From Psychrobacter sp. I-STPA10 (GTDB lineage Bacteria > Pseudomonadota > Gammaproteobacteria > Pseudomonadales > Moraxellaceae): a stretch of DNA of 64,000 bases. Of the stretch, positions 45,500-58,500 are shown in pieces (the first letter of the stretch is position 1; each line of letters opens with the position of its first letter). The translations under genes and the position numbers were made by a program. The notes below the pieces were generated by a model that was given only the letters and a program-made list of their open reading frames with translations, did no database searches and was not told the origin of the DNA. Location: contig NZ_VFYU01000020.1 of NCBI RefSeq assembly GCF_021012795.1, forward strand, positions 1 to 64,000, written 5' to 3'.

Positions 45500-46531
45500 A
45501 TGCCTATCTTATCTGCGCCCTTATTTACCCCCTTTAAAAGTGTTAGCATCGTTGCTATCAGCCTGTTGACCATTAGCATCAGTGGATGTGGTGGTAGTGA
45601 TGCTGATAAAACCAGTGATAAAATCAATCACGAATATGAACGTATTGAAAATCAGGTCAAAGAAGAATATAAACGGGTTGAAAACAAGCTAACGAATAAT
45701 GAAAAAAGCATGGCAGAAATTTTAAAATCTGTGTTTTTACCTGAGCAAAGCCTTGATACATTTTTGGATAAAATAACCCCTGAAGGTGGTCTAGGTGGCT
45801 TGTATGTGGGACACTTTGTTGAGCTAGATGATGGTAACGACAGCGATATTGATATTGGCGCGATTTATTTTGATATTAGCAAAGATGCTGCTGGCAGTGT
45901 TGATGGGCGTGTCAGCTATCAACAACAACCTTGCCAAAATAATCGTACTCTTGCCACCGATACAGCGGTTAAAGTGAATAATAATATTGTTGGCAAACTC
46001 TCTGGCAGCTTGGATACACCCAAATTTTTGGACATGAAATACATTAATAAGCTCGATATTAGAACTCCCAATCTTTTATCTACATTCGCTGGTAGCTTTA
46101 ATGAGAAAATGACAGGTCAACCATGGACAGGCAGCTTTGAGTATCAAGATGGCTTAGGTGGCAAAACCCTATCATCAGGAATTGATGACTGTGATGTGCT
46201 CTATACACTTGGTGGACGAGCCAATTATGTTACTTATCCGCTCGATTATCGCTTGGGTGATATGCAGCTTGATGTGGTCAATAATACAGTGCAGTGGCAA
46301 AACCCTGCTGATACGGCTTTGGTTTTGGTCAGTCAGATAGATATTGAAAAAGCAAAATCTGGCGACAATGGCTTTGAGCGTAATCAGATATTTCAGCAGC
46401 AACAAACTCAATTTAGCCCTGTAATTACCTTACACTCTACCAACTATGCGTTTGTGGTACAGGCTTTTGATAAAAATAATGCGTTAATTGGTTATCAAGC
46501 GATTGTGATGGATTTACCGATAGCAAAATAG
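45500..46531 (+). CDS. Predicted lipoprotein of unknown function
   Basis: A 343-residue exported protein. A signal peptide leads to a lipobox ISISGC (Cys near residue 30) followed by GGSDAD, so it is probably a lipoprotein. Residues about 35-75 form a charged coiled coil (HEYERIENQVKEEYKRVENKL). The rest is strand-rich with Gly/Asp turns and a likely disulfide pair (QPCQNNR and IDDCDVLY). It resembles surface or periplasmic beta proteins. No enzyme motif is visible. The gene is monocistronic. Confidence 0.75.
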   Translation: MPILSAPLFTPFKSVSIVAISLLTISISGCGGSDADKTSDKINHEYERIENQVKEEYKRVENKLTNNEKSMAEILKSVFLPEQSLDTFLDKITPEGGLGGLYVGHFVELDDGNDSDIDIGAIYFDISKDAAGSVDGRVSYQQQPCQNNRTLATDTAVKVNNNIVGKLSGSLDTPKFLDMKYINKLDIRTPNLLSTFAGSFNEKMTGQPWTGSFEYQDGLGGKTLSSGIDDCDVLYTLGGRANYVTYPLDYRLGDMQLDVVNNTVQWQNPADTALVLVSQIDIEKAKSGDNGFERNQIFQQQQTQFSPVITLHSTNYAFVVQAFDKNNALIGYQAIVMDLPIAK

Positions 46532-46651
46532 TTGTCTGTTAATCTAAATGCGTTAAACTTCATTGGTAAGTTTTTTAGAATCAATTACAATTAGAGTGAG
46601 CTAGCTATCGTTACTAGACTAGCTTACCCTATTTGCTAAATATTGATATAA

Positions 46652-47020
46652 ATGAATGATGATTCCTTATTTACTAAATGTTATAAATGTCAAAACCCTG
46701 TAGAAATCAAAAGACAAGATAGGCTATCGGGTTTATATTGTTCTTTTTGTGACGAATGGATTGTTGTTACCAGTTACTTTTCAGCCATTGAAACTGACCC
46801 AAATCAATATATATTAACTTTTCAGTTAACTACCCTTCCACCAAAACAGACACTTAAAACACTTAAAACTTTGTCCCATAAACTTGAATTAAATTATATT
46901 GCTATCAAAAATAAAATAGACAAAAAACAAGATTTTATTTTTAAAGGTAATGCAATGAAAGTCTTAGAGTTAGTAGAAATTTTAGGTAATAATGTTGATT
47001 TTAATCTTAAAGTCCAATAA
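46652..47020 (+). CDS. Small zinc-ribbon protein, unknown function
   Basis: A 122-residue protein in visibly AT-rich DNA. Cysteines C10, C13, C30 and C33 (CYKC ... CSFC) make an N-terminal zinc ribbon. The remainder is a small alpha/beta domain, Lys- and Leu-rich (LKTLKTLSHKLELNY, MKVLELVEIL). No ribosome-binding site is obvious. It sits between the lipoprotein gene and prmC. Base use differs from its neighbours and resembles the 48065-48859 gene, so recent acquisition is possible. Confidence 0.6.
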   Translation: MNDDSLFTKCYKCQNPVEIKRQDRLSGLYCSFCDEWIVVTSYFSAIETDPNQYILTFQLTTLPPKQTLKTLKTLSHKLELNYIAIKNKIDKKQDFIFKGNAMKVLELVEILGNNVDFNLKVQ

Positions 47021-47069
47021 GCCCTGAATAAACCTAAGATTTTTGTTAGGCTCTGTTGAATAAATATAA

Positions 47070-48050
47070 CTACTTTGACGATAATATCGCCATCGTTACC
47101 CGCTCATTACCACCATAATCTTTGATGGTGTGTATATTTTGCCAACCTTGATTAAGTAACAGCTCTCGTACTGCCCTATCCTGCTCAAAACCATGCTCGA
47201 TTGCTAATAATCCCCCTTGTTGCAAATAATCAGGGGCATGGTTGATGATAATTTCAATATCTGCCAACCCTTGATTATCCGCCACCAATGCGGTGATAGG
47301 TTCGGCAGTTAATGCGGTTAAATGGCTATCAGCTTTATCAATATAGGGTGGGTTGCTAATAATAACGCTAAATTTATCATGCTTTTGATTGTTTTCTTGA
47401 TTATTTTCTTGATTGGGCTTAGGGATATTAGCAAACCAATCACTTTGCATAAATTGTATATTAGTAATGTTGTTTAATTGGGCATTTTGCTTAGCAATAT
47501 TAAGGGCATTGGGGCAAAAATCAACGGCGGTTACTTGCCATGTTTTAGGCAACATTTTATCTAATTCATAAGCTAAAGATATTGCCAAACAGCCTGTGCC
47601 TGTACCTAAGTCCAGTAATTTATATTGAGTTGGGTTTGCGGTTGAAGGCTGGTTATTTTTGCTTAGGCTATTTTGGTTTTGTTGTATCCATGCCAATACT
47701 TGCTCAACCAACACTTCACTGTCAGGACGTGGAATTAGGGTATATTCATTAACCAAAAACTTTAATGACCAAAATTCTTGATAACCTAGCAGATAAGCCA
47801 GTGGCGTACCTGCCTGCATTTGTTCAATACCTGCTTGATAGTTTTGGTATTCGTCGTCAGTAAGTTGATAATCAGGATTGCTAAATAAAAAGCTATTGGG
47901 CTTTTGTATTACAAATAATAGCCAATCGTTTAGCCAAAAATCGGGCAAGGTTTGTCCGTTTTGGTTATGAGTTAAAAATTGAATTGGAGTGGTTTTGATT
48001 TGTTTTTTAATCTGGCTAATGGTTGGTGTATTAGACATAGATTGGCTCAT
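47070..48050 (-). CDS. prmC: Release-factor glutamine N5-methyltransferase
   Basis: Methylates the glutamine of the GGQ motif in RF1 and RF2. The SAM loop LLDLGTGTGCLAISLA, the catalytic NPPY motif in IISNPPYIDKAD, and the N-terminal helical domain ending in GTPLAYLLGYQEFW are diagnostic. At 326 residues it is longer than E. coli PrmC (277) because of low-complexity insertions, including a 12-nt tandem repeat (47385-47408) that encodes ENNQENNQ next to the NPPY strand. It is normally linked to prfA but lies 5 kb away here. Confidence 0.95.
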   Translation of the reverse strand: MSQSMSNTPTISQIKKQIKTTPIQFLTHNQNGQTLPDFWLNDWLLFVIQKPNSFLFSNPDYQLTDDEYQNYQAGIEQMQAGTPLAYLLGYQEFWSLKFLVNEYTLIPRPDSEVLVEQVLAWIQQNQNSLSKNNQPSTANPTQYKLLDLGTGTGCLAISLAYELDKMLPKTWQVTAVDFCPNALNIAKQNAQLNNITNIQFMQSDWFANIPKPNQENNQENNQKHDKFSVIISNPPYIDKADSHLTALTAEPITALVADNQGLADIEIIINHAPDYLQQGGLLAIEHGFEQDRAVRELLLNQGWQNIHTIKDYGGNERVTMAILSSK

Positions 48051-48064
48051 TAAAATATCTCTTA

Positions 48065-48859
48065 TTATAATACGTAAATATAGATATTAAGTAATAGATA
48101 GAGAAATAATACAGGAGGGAGAATATATTGATTAATAAGAAATTTCACTTTGTTATTAATATCTTTTGAGCAATCACCTTTTACTTGTAAATATATATGG
48201 ATACAAGTTCCTATCAATATAATAATAAGCCCAGTAATAAACAAATACTTTATATCCCAAGCTACATAGGTTCGTTGCCAACATATTTTTACTATTATAA
48301 TTAACCAAAATAAAGACCATATCAGCAAACTAACTTTTCTATTTTTCTTTTGATAACATTCTATTTTCTGACTTTTCTTATATACATCGCCTTGTATTAA
48401 TTGTGGTAATTTATTTTTTAACCGTTGAACTAAAATAGAAAAGTCTAGACAATATTTACTGTCAATTACTGCTTTGGGCTTATTTGAATCATAGTCTTGT
48501 TTACTACAATAAATTTTAAGCTTTTGGCTACTCTCTTGTTGTTCTAAGACTATAACATGACTTATATCAGCCAATAAAATGTGTTTAACACGAATAAAGC
48601 TAAAATAGTAATTAAGTGAATTATCAGTTAATTGCCAATATTTTCCCCAATAATTATTAACAGAGTTCCAAATCAAAAAAATCACACATACATAGCCAAG
48701 CCAATGTGTCGCCTGCCACCAGTTAAAAAATACATCAACTGTTGGCATATAGGCAGATGCCATAGCCAAAAAGACAAAAACTATAAAAATATCCATCTGG
48801 TGAAGATAGGCATTATGATAATAATACTTTGTTAGGTTTTTCTCTTGAACTATGTTCAT
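48065..48859 (-). CDS. Uncharacterised membrane protein, AT-rich gene
   Basis: A 264-residue protein with about five hydrophobic helices: two near the N-terminus (about 24-45 and 52-70) and three near the C-terminus. A hydrophilic strand-rich central domain (about 75-155; LTDNSLNYYFSF, HVIVLEQQ) resembles bacterial PH-like domains. Codon use is strongly AT-biased (many Ile, Lys, Tyr, Asn). It lies 14 bp upstream of prmC in the same direction. No family is recognised. Confidence 0.65.
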   Translation of the reverse strand: MNIVQEKNLTKYYYHNAYLHQMDIFIVFVFLAMASAYMPTVDVFFNWWQATHWLGYVCVIFLIWNSVNNYWGKYWQLTDNSLNYYFSFIRVKHILLADISHVIVLEQQESSQKLKIYCSKQDYDSNKPKAVIDSKYCLDFSILVQRLKNKLPQLIQGDVYKKSQKIECYQKKNRKVSLLIWSLFWLIIIVKICWQRTYVAWDIKYLFITGLIIILIGTCIHIYLQVKGDCSKDINNKVKFLINQYILPPVLFLYLLLNIYIYVL

Positions 48860-48868
48860 ATAAATAAC

Positions 48869-50479
48869 CTAATCATCATAAATATCATCATTGCCACCAA
48901 TAACAATATGCTTATCAACCAAATAAATCAGCCATAAAATCGGCACACCAATCAATGCGGTAAAGATAAAGAAAAACGGATAGCCCATATTATCAACAAT
49001 CGTTCCTGAATAGCCACCCAAGACTTTGGGTAATAAGGTCATTAGTGAGGAGAAAATCGCATACTGAACCGCAGTAAAACGAATCGAAGTTAATGCTGAT
49101 AAAAAGGCAATAAATACCGCACTTGCAAGCCCTGCCGCCAAGTTATCAAAAATTACCGCCAAATACATATAAGGCAAACTAGCTGGGTGCATGGTCAATA
49201 GCACAAATAATAAGTTGGTGATACTGGCTAAAATCGCCCCTATCATCATCGCGCGCATAATACGAATTTTTTGAGCTAAGATACCACCCAAAAAGCCCCC
49301 CGCAATAACCATTACCACACCAACTAATTTTACCGCATTGGCGATGTCGGTTTTGCTAAAGCCCATATCTTGATAAAAGACGTTGGAAATAACCCCTGCA
49401 ACAATGTCTGAAATACGATATAGACCAATTAATGCCAATAATAGCAGTGCCTTTGAACCATAACGACGGAAAAAATCAACAATCGGCTCAATCCATGTTT
49501 GGTATGCCATTTTTTTATTAACCAGTCCGATTTGTACCAAAACATAGCCAATGGTTAAAGCCACTGCCAAGCTGGATAATAAATGTGACACTTCCAAACC
49601 AAAACCAAGCAACACACCATTCACTTCAGGTAACACATCGCCCAATTCTTTAAAGGCAACAATAAAGCCAATCACCGATAAAGCAAAAACAGCGACCAAA
49701 CGCAAATAATCAGTGGCAGGTTTGTTTTCAACCACTCTCTCACGTACAGGCTCATAAGTTAATAAAGTCGTTGCCACACCCACACCCATCACGCCAGCCA
49801 TGACCCAATAGGTATTTCGCCACGCCTCATAGCTATAAGCCGTTTCATTTGAGCCAAAATAAGTTGCTAAATACAACGCCCCTGCCCCAGCGACAATCAT
49901 GCCAATACGATAACCTGCGGTATAAACGGCTGATAACACCGATTGAAATTCAGGCGGGGCAAGTTCAATGCGATAAGCGTCAATAACGATATCTTGGGTA
50001 GCTGATGAAAAACCTAATAATACCGCCCCGATTGCCATAAAAGTCAAAGCAGTGATTTCTATATCCCTACCAAATATTGAAAAATGACTGACATTATCAA
50101 TGGCAACGCTGGGGTTAACACTTGCCATTAGGCAGATGGCAAGGATAATCAAGATTTGCGACACCAACATCCACGCCCGCCTGCGCCCCAACCATGCGGT
50201 TAAAACTGGCAGTGGTACAGCGTCAATCAAAGGTGCCCAAATAAACTTAAATGAATAACCCAATGCCGCCCAACTAAACATGGTAACCACACTACGGTCA
50301 ATACCTGCCTCACGTAGCCACAATGACAAACTTGAGAAAATTAGCAAAATAGGAATACCTGCCGAAAAACCCAAAAATAGCATAATCAGTGCACGTGGGT
50401 CTAAATAGGCTTTACTTGCCTCAAGCCATGATTTTTTGGGTTTGCTAGCAGGGTCATTTGAAGAGGAAATAACAGGCAT
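48869..50479 (-). CDS. ampG: AmpG-family muropeptide permease
   Basis: A major-facilitator transporter that imports GlcNAc-anhydroMurNAc peptides for cell-wall recycling. Diagnostic segments are LGFSAGIPILLIFSSLSLWLREAGI, WAALGYSFKFIWAPLID, LGRRRAWMLVSQ and SSATQDIVIDAYR. It is about 536 residues with 12-14 helices, near the usual size. The ATG at 50479 is preferred over an in-frame GTG at 50485. In bacteria with AmpC systems AmpG influences beta-lactamase induction; none is seen here. It is divergent from katG. Confidence 0.95.
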   Translation of the reverse strand: MPVISSSNDPASKPKKSWLEASKAYLDPRALIMLFLGFSAGIPILLIFSSLSLWLREAGIDRSVVTMFSWAALGYSFKFIWAPLIDAVPLPVLTAWLGRRRAWMLVSQILIILAICLMASVNPSVAIDNVSHFSIFGRDIEITALTFMAIGAVLLGFSSATQDIVIDAYRIELAPPEFQSVLSAVYTAGYRIGMIVAGAGALYLATYFGSNETAYSYEAWRNTYWVMAGVMGVGVATTLLTYEPVRERVVENKPATDYLRLVAVFALSVIGFIVAFKELGDVLPEVNGVLLGFGLEVSHLLSSLAVALTIGYVLVQIGLVNKKMAYQTWIEPIVDFFRRYGSKALLLLALIGLYRISDIVAGVISNVFYQDMGFSKTDIANAVKLVGVVMVIAGGFLGGILAQKIRIMRAMMIGAILASITNLLFVLLTMHPASLPYMYLAVIFDNLAAGLASAVFIAFLSALTSIRFTAVQYAIFSSLMTLLPKVLGGYSGTIVDNMGYPFFFIFTALIGVPILWLIYLVDKHIVIGGNDDIYDD

Positions 50480-50766
50480 AAACACTCACAACAAAATAAA
50501 GGGAGGTAGGGAAAAAGGCAACCAAACGAACATTTGGCTCACACAACTCAATCATAGAATCCTTATCTTACTTGAGATTAACCATATTGGCTAGCACTGA
50601 CTGTACGCCAAATAAATGAGCAATTTATCTTATACCCTCTTATATATTGATAATATAAATCAAATAAAATTTAATAATCAATTTTATGAAACGTTATATT
50701 TCAATTGATTTAATTTCCAAATCAAAGTTCTTCATGTATCCTGTTTTATAAATCGAAAACATACCA

Positions 50767-53139
<2,373 letters not shown>

Positions 53140-53177
53140 CCCACACTTTCAATATAGATAGCAGTAAAATAGCCGTC

Positions 53178-53225
53178 ATGGTGGTAGGTATGACAAGGAT
53201 ACCTACCACCATATTCGTTTTTGAT
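53178..53225 (+). terminator. katG terminator
   Basis: A 13-bp perfect stem ATGGTGGTAGGTA / TACCTACCACCAT with a 9-nt loop, followed by TTTTT. The 250 bp after it, up to 53476, are AT-rich without a gene. Confidence 0.85.
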
Positions 53226-53476
53226 ATATAAAAATACTGTATTTTCCCATATAAGAATAAAATAATGCGTTTACACTATACACGCTAAATCAATAGCGTT
53301 TATAAAAAATGTGATATCAAAATTTAGATGAGAGAGATTAGAAAGTAGAAAGTTTAGATAGATAAAATGAATCATTCATCCACTTGTATGACTTAAGTTA
53401 TGCAAGTTTTTACTGTGTTTATAAGAACTGAGTTTACAAGAGCAGCAACAACAAAATCCAACCTAAGGAAGCAATT

Positions 53477-54403
53477 ATGGCGATCAATGTGGTAGTGAAT
53501 CAACGTCATTTACAAATACAACTAAAACAATTAGAGACCGTCTGGCATACCGTCATCAATGGCTATAACTTAAGTCAGGCTGCCACTGTTTTACACACCA
53601 GTCAATCGAGCTTATCCAAACACATCGCTGCCCTAGAAAATCAATTAAAAACTGAAGTCTTTATTCGTCAAGGTAAACGTTTAACTGGTCTCACCCCCAT
53701 GGGTGAAGCCCTACTGCCGCATATTGAGTCGATCTTTGCTGAAATACGTACCATCGAAAATCTGAGTTTGGATTATAACAACCCACAATCAGGTACATTA
53801 ACCATCGCCACCACCCATACCCAAGCTCGCTATGTGCTGCCAGAAATTGTTAAGCAGTTTAAAGAAAAATTCCCTAAAGTACAGTTGGTGCTACAGCAAG
53901 CCGACCCTGAAACCATTGCTAATATGGTTATTCGTGGGCAAGCAGATATTGGTATTGCCACTGAGTCACTACTACACAATGCTTATTTGCGTTGTTATCG
54001 TTATTATGATTGGTCACATCGCATCATTGTACCCAACGACCATGAGCTTGCAGGTCAAGAAAATATTGATTTACCCACACTTGCCAGCTATCCCATCGTC
54101 ACCTATCACGGTGGCTTTACTGGTCGCAGTACCATTGATAAGACCTTCCATGACGCAGGACTTGAGCCTGATGTGGTATTGGCAGCCTTAGATGCAGATG
54201 TGATTAGTACTTATGTCAGTGCAGGGCTTGGTGTGGGCATTATTGCCGAAATGGCATTTGAAGCCAGTCATTATCAAAGCTTAACTGCCATTCCAGTCGA
54301 TCATTTTGGACGCTTTACCAGTTGGATAGCGGTACGAGATGATGCAGAAGTACGTCAATTTGGCAAGGCATTTATCAAACTTTGCCAAGAACAGTTCTCT
54401 TAA
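53477..54403 (+). CDS. cysB: CysB/Cbl-type LysR regulator
   Basis: A 308-residue LysR-family regulator of the CysB subgroup, which controls cysteine and sulfate assimilation. The HTH is at LSQAATVLHTSQSSLSKHIAALE. The effector domain has ATTHTQARYVLPEIVKQFKEKFP and ALDADVISTYVSAGLGVGI, both CysB-like and lining the acetylserine/thiosulfate pocket. It is shorter than E. coli CysB (324) and has an unusual N-terminus (MAINVVVNQRHLQIQ). AAGGAAG supports the start. It follows katG by 337 bp with its own terminator, so it is independent. Confidence 0.85.
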   Translation: MAINVVVNQRHLQIQLKQLETVWHTVINGYNLSQAATVLHTSQSSLSKHIAALENQLKTEVFIRQGKRLTGLTPMGEALLPHIESIFAEIRTIENLSLDYNNPQSGTLTIATTHTQARYVLPEIVKQFKEKFPKVQLVLQQADPETIANMVIRGQADIGIATESLLHNAYLRCYRYYDWSHRIIVPNDHELAGQENIDLPTLASYPIVTYHGGFTGRSTIDKTFHDAGLEPDVVLAALDADVISTYVSAGLGVGIIAEMAFEASHYQSLTAIPVDHFGRFTSWIAVRDDAEVRQFGKAFIKLCQEQFS

Positions 54404-54424
54404 TCTGTCTTAGGCGTATAAAGC

Positions 54425-54462
54425 AAAAAACCGACCCTACTATTTAGTAAGGTCGGTTTTTT
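54425..54462. terminator. Bidirectional terminator (cysB / ilvE)
   Basis: AAAAAACCGACC pairs with GGTCGGTTTTTT (12 bp), with an inner hairpin-like loop of 14 nt. It lies between the convergent cysB-like and ilvE genes. Confidence 0.93.
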
Positions 54463-54528
54463 ATTATCTATCTTTTTTTTGTATCTGCTTGTTTATCTGT
54501 TTGACTATCTATAAAGCAGGCTAATCAT

Positions 54529-55461
54529 TTACTCATCAATAAAGCTTAACCAGTGTTTATATTTCTCATTACGACCATGCACCACATCAAAGTATAAGCT
54601 TTGCAATTGCTCGGTAATTTCACCACGTCCACCATTACCAATGGTGCGGTCATCGTATTCACGAATCGGTGTCACTTCGGCTGCTGTTCCTGTCATAAAG
54701 ATTTCGTCAGCAAGATAAAATTCATCACGAGTCATGCGGCGTTCAACGACTTTGATACCCAAATCTTCCGCAAATTCAATAATTGTACGACGAGTGATAC
54801 CATCTAACGCACCACCAGCCAAATCTGGAGTATGCAATACGCCACGCTTGACTAAGAATAAGTTTTCACCTGAGCCTTGGCACACATAGCCTTGAGGATC
54901 CATCAAGATAGCCTCATCATAACCTTGGCGAGTCACCTCTTGGTTTGCCATGATCGACACAGGATAGTTGCTCGATGCTTTTGCCTTACACATGGTCACA
55001 TTTGGCAAGTGGTGCGTATATGAAGAGGTTTTTACACGGATACCATTTTTGATGCCTTCTTCACCCAAATATGCCCCCCAATGCCATGCTGCAACCATCG
55101 CATTGATGCTGTTATCACGAGAAGATAAACCAAGTTTTTCTGCCCCTACCCAAATCAGTGGACGAATATAAGCTTCTGCCAAGCCATTTTGCTTAACGAT
55201 CTCTTTTTGTGCTTGCTCAAGGGCAGTTTGATCAAATGGCACATCTAATTGAAAAATTTTGGCAGAGCCTAATAGACGCTCTGTATGCTCAGCAAGACGG
55301 AAAATTGCAGTACGCCCTTCATCGGTTTGATACGCACGCACCCCTTCAAATACCGCCATACCATAATGTAGGCTATGAGTTAGGATATGAATTTTGGCAT
55401 CTGGCTGATCTATAATATCGCCATTGAGCCAAAGTTTGCCTTCTTGTGTTGCCATATTCAT
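54529..55461 (-). CDS. ilvE: Branched-chain amino acid aminotransferase
   Basis: A class IV PLP transaminase for the last step of valine, leucine and isoleucine synthesis. Typical segments: HSLHYGMAVFEGVRAY, AYIRPLIWVG, the PLP lysine region VTMCKAKASSNYP, GSGENLFLVK, GITRRTIIE and MTGTAAEVTPIRE. It is 310 residues, matching E. coli IlvE (309). AAGGATG precedes the ATG. glnE ends 90 bp upstream in the same direction. Confidence 0.97.
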   Translation of the reverse strand: MNMATQEGKLWLNGDIIDQPDAKIHILTHSLHYGMAVFEGVRAYQTDEGRTAIFRLAEHTERLLGSAKIFQLDVPFDQTALEQAQKEIVKQNGLAEAYIRPLIWVGAEKLGLSSRDNSINAMVAAWHWGAYLGEEGIKNGIRVKTSSYTHHLPNVTMCKAKASSNYPVSIMANQEVTRQGYDEAILMDPQGYVCQGSGENLFLVKRGVLHTPDLAGGALDGITRRTIIEFAEDLGIKVVERRMTRDEFYLADEIFMTGTAAEVTPIREYDDRTIGNGGRGEITEQLQSLYFDVVHGRNEKYKHWLSFIDE

Positions 55462-55549
55462 AAAATCATCCTTATTAGAATTAGATTATATTAAAGTTTT
55501 TAACTTAGCCGTCGATTATAGCACCCAGCCCCATGATAAATAAAATCTT

Positions 55550-58500
55550 TTATAGGGTTTTATCACCAATCAATGCTGGTAGCCTCGACATATCCTCATC
55601 TTTGTCATCTGCCACGACCTCAGCAGAGTGACTGCCGATGATTTGCTGCCACCATGTTTGTACTACCATGCGTGTGTCATGCCATAGTTCATCTTCTACA
55701 AGCAGCCCTTCTTTTGCCAACGCAAGCTGATGGGTGGCAGCTCGAAAACGTAAATAGGCATCGGTTAAGTCTTGACAGCACTGCTTAGACCAAATATCCA
55801 ACTCAGATAACAACTCAAAAATACGCACATTGTCCGTCCACTTGGTTAGACTTGGATAATCATGGGCATACGCCAATACCGCATACTGTGCCAAAAACTC
55901 AATATCAATGATGCCGCCTGCATCTTGTTTTAGATTAAACTTGCCAGCCGCTTGCGTTGATTTATCGCTACCCAGATGATTTTGCATCTTGGCACGCATA
56001 CTGCTAACGTCTTCTTTGACCTGCTCAATACTACGTGACTGACTCAATACGTTATGGCGAATATCATCAAACTTTGCCATCACTTGCTTATCACCACAGA
56101 TTGCCCTTGCTCGTACTAATGCTTGATGCTCCCATGCCCATGCTTTTTCATGTTGATAATACTCAAATGATTTACTAGAAACCACCATCATACCTGCATT
56201 ACCCGAGGGTCTTAAGCGCATGTCGATCTCATAAGCACGCCCATCACGGGTTTGGGTATTGAGATAGTTCATCAGCTTTTGCGCTAACCGAGCAGCAAAC
56301 TTCATACCACTCACCGACTTATCGCCCGTGGTTTGCGCCTGCTCATTAATCTGGTGAATAAATACCAAATCCAAATCCGAAGCATAACCAAGCTCAAGAC
56401 CACCTAGTTTGCCATAACCGATAATCGCAAAACCACTGTTAGCTTCCGATACAGGCACACCACTGACACCCATAGGATAACCATGACGTTTCACCAATTC
56501 TGCAAATGCACGCTCCAATGCTTTTTCTAATACCACCTCAGCAATATAGGTCAATGAGTCCGATACTTTCATAATCGGACGCTCTGCCAATACATCACTG
56601 GCAGCCACTGCCAACACTTGATTGTTTTTAAATAAGCGTAGCACGCTCAGCAGATCCTCTTCATCATTTGCTTCCACCCGCAATAACCGTTGACGTAAAA
56701 TATCTCGCAACTCATCTTTATCAGGTAAATGACGATAACGCTGCTGCAAAAACGAATCTAACAGCACAGGATAACGTGCCAACTCCCCCGCAATCCAAGG
56801 GCTGGCAGATAACATCGGGATAAGATTGACCGTGGCATTAGGGTTTTCGGTGAGCATTACCAAATAGATAGAGCGGCGACAAATGGCTTCTAGCAGGGTC
56901 AATAGACGAGGCAAGGCAACATTAGCAAGCCCCATTTCCTCCTCATGCACAATCAGCGCATGTACCAAGCTTGGATAGGCATCATCAAGACGCTGTCTGG
57001 CTTCCTCAGACAGTCCAGCCACCAACTTACTGTGCCAAAACTGTTCAAGCTTTTGCCGATTTTCTGTAGTTAAAATATCTGCCAAAGTAGCGAGCTGATT
57101 TTCGTCGGTTTCGGCTTGCTCTTGGGCAGGGTTTTGCCGTTCAGTTACCATACGATCAAAGGGAAGATGCACATTTTGTCGATGCTGATTCAGTGTCGCC
57201 ATAAACTGGGCATAGTCTTCAAAACCCAGTGTTACTGCCAAATTATGCTGCCACTGTGGATCGGTGGGTAGTTTTTGTGTTTGTTGATCATGAATGGCTT
57301 GAATGCCATGCTCTACACGGCGTAAAAACCGATATGCTGCTTGCAGATTTTCGTATGTTTCTGCATCCAAAAAATCAAACTCATATAATACTTGCATTGC
57401 TTTTAAGCAAGACTTAACCTCAAGCTGACTATGACGACCACCATAAATTAATTGGAACGCTTGCACAATAAATTCAATATCACGAATGCCACCAGCACCC
57501 AGCTTCACATTATCTAAATCTTCACGCTGTGCCACCTGATTTTGGATTAAAGACTTCATCTCGCGTAGCGCAGAAAAGGCACTGTAATCCACATAATAGC
57601 GAAATACAAAAGGCTTAATCAGTCCTTGTAATTGCTGTGCAAACTGCTCATCTATTGGATTAATAATGCGTGCTTTGAGCCATGCAAAACGCTCCCATGC
57701 GCGTCCGTGGGTGGTAAAGTATTTTTCCAACGCTGACAAATGAATTGCCAAATCACTGCCATCACCCCAGGGTCTAAGGCGCATATCGACCCGAAATACA
57801 AAACCATCAGCGGTATTGGTATCAAGCAGCTTAATAATACCCTGCCCTAAACGGGTCATAAATCGCTTATTTTCGATGGATTTTTGACCATTTGTTTTTT
57901 GCCCATCGGTCTCGCCTCGAGCACGGTGCACAAATATCAAATCAATGTCACTGGACAAATTGAGCTCTTGCGCCCCAAGTTTGCCCATTGCCAAAACCGC
58001 CATATCATCTGCAAGCATGATGTGGGTATCTGCTTGTGCCGTGTCATCACTATGGCTAGAAATCGTATGACTGTTAGATAGATGACTAGATGCATTGCTG
58101 GATAAACTGTTAAGTTGATGACGACTGGCACGAAAAGTTGGGTGACCATAGCGTTTTACTAGAGTTTGCCACACATAATCTTTGGCAAATATCACACAGC
58201 CATCAGCAAAATTAGACAGCTCAAGGGTTAATTGCTCAAGTGAAATCAGCCCCAAAGCATCTTGCCAAATCCAACGGGTCATCAATAACTGACGTAAGTG
58301 ACGTAGCCCTGTAATGACGCCCGCTTCATCAGCAACTTGCAGATCATCATCAATGGTATAGTCTTGAATCAAATCATCAATCTGTTGATGTGATAGGTTA
58401 CTATCTAAGGGATAACTGCGTAAAAAGGACTGTACTGCTTGGGGCTTATTTTGCCAAAACTGGTAAGCATAATCACTGGCAAGCTTGAGTACCTGTATTT

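Noticed and set aside
46590-46630. Imperfect hairpin GTGAGCTAG / CTAGCTTAC after the lipoprotein gene
   Set aside because: The stem is interrupted and has no T-tract, so I do not call it a terminator.
47046-47062. Sequence ggctctgttga resembling an IS6-family end
   Set aside because: Only a few bases match, there is no partner inverted repeat and no transposase nearby.
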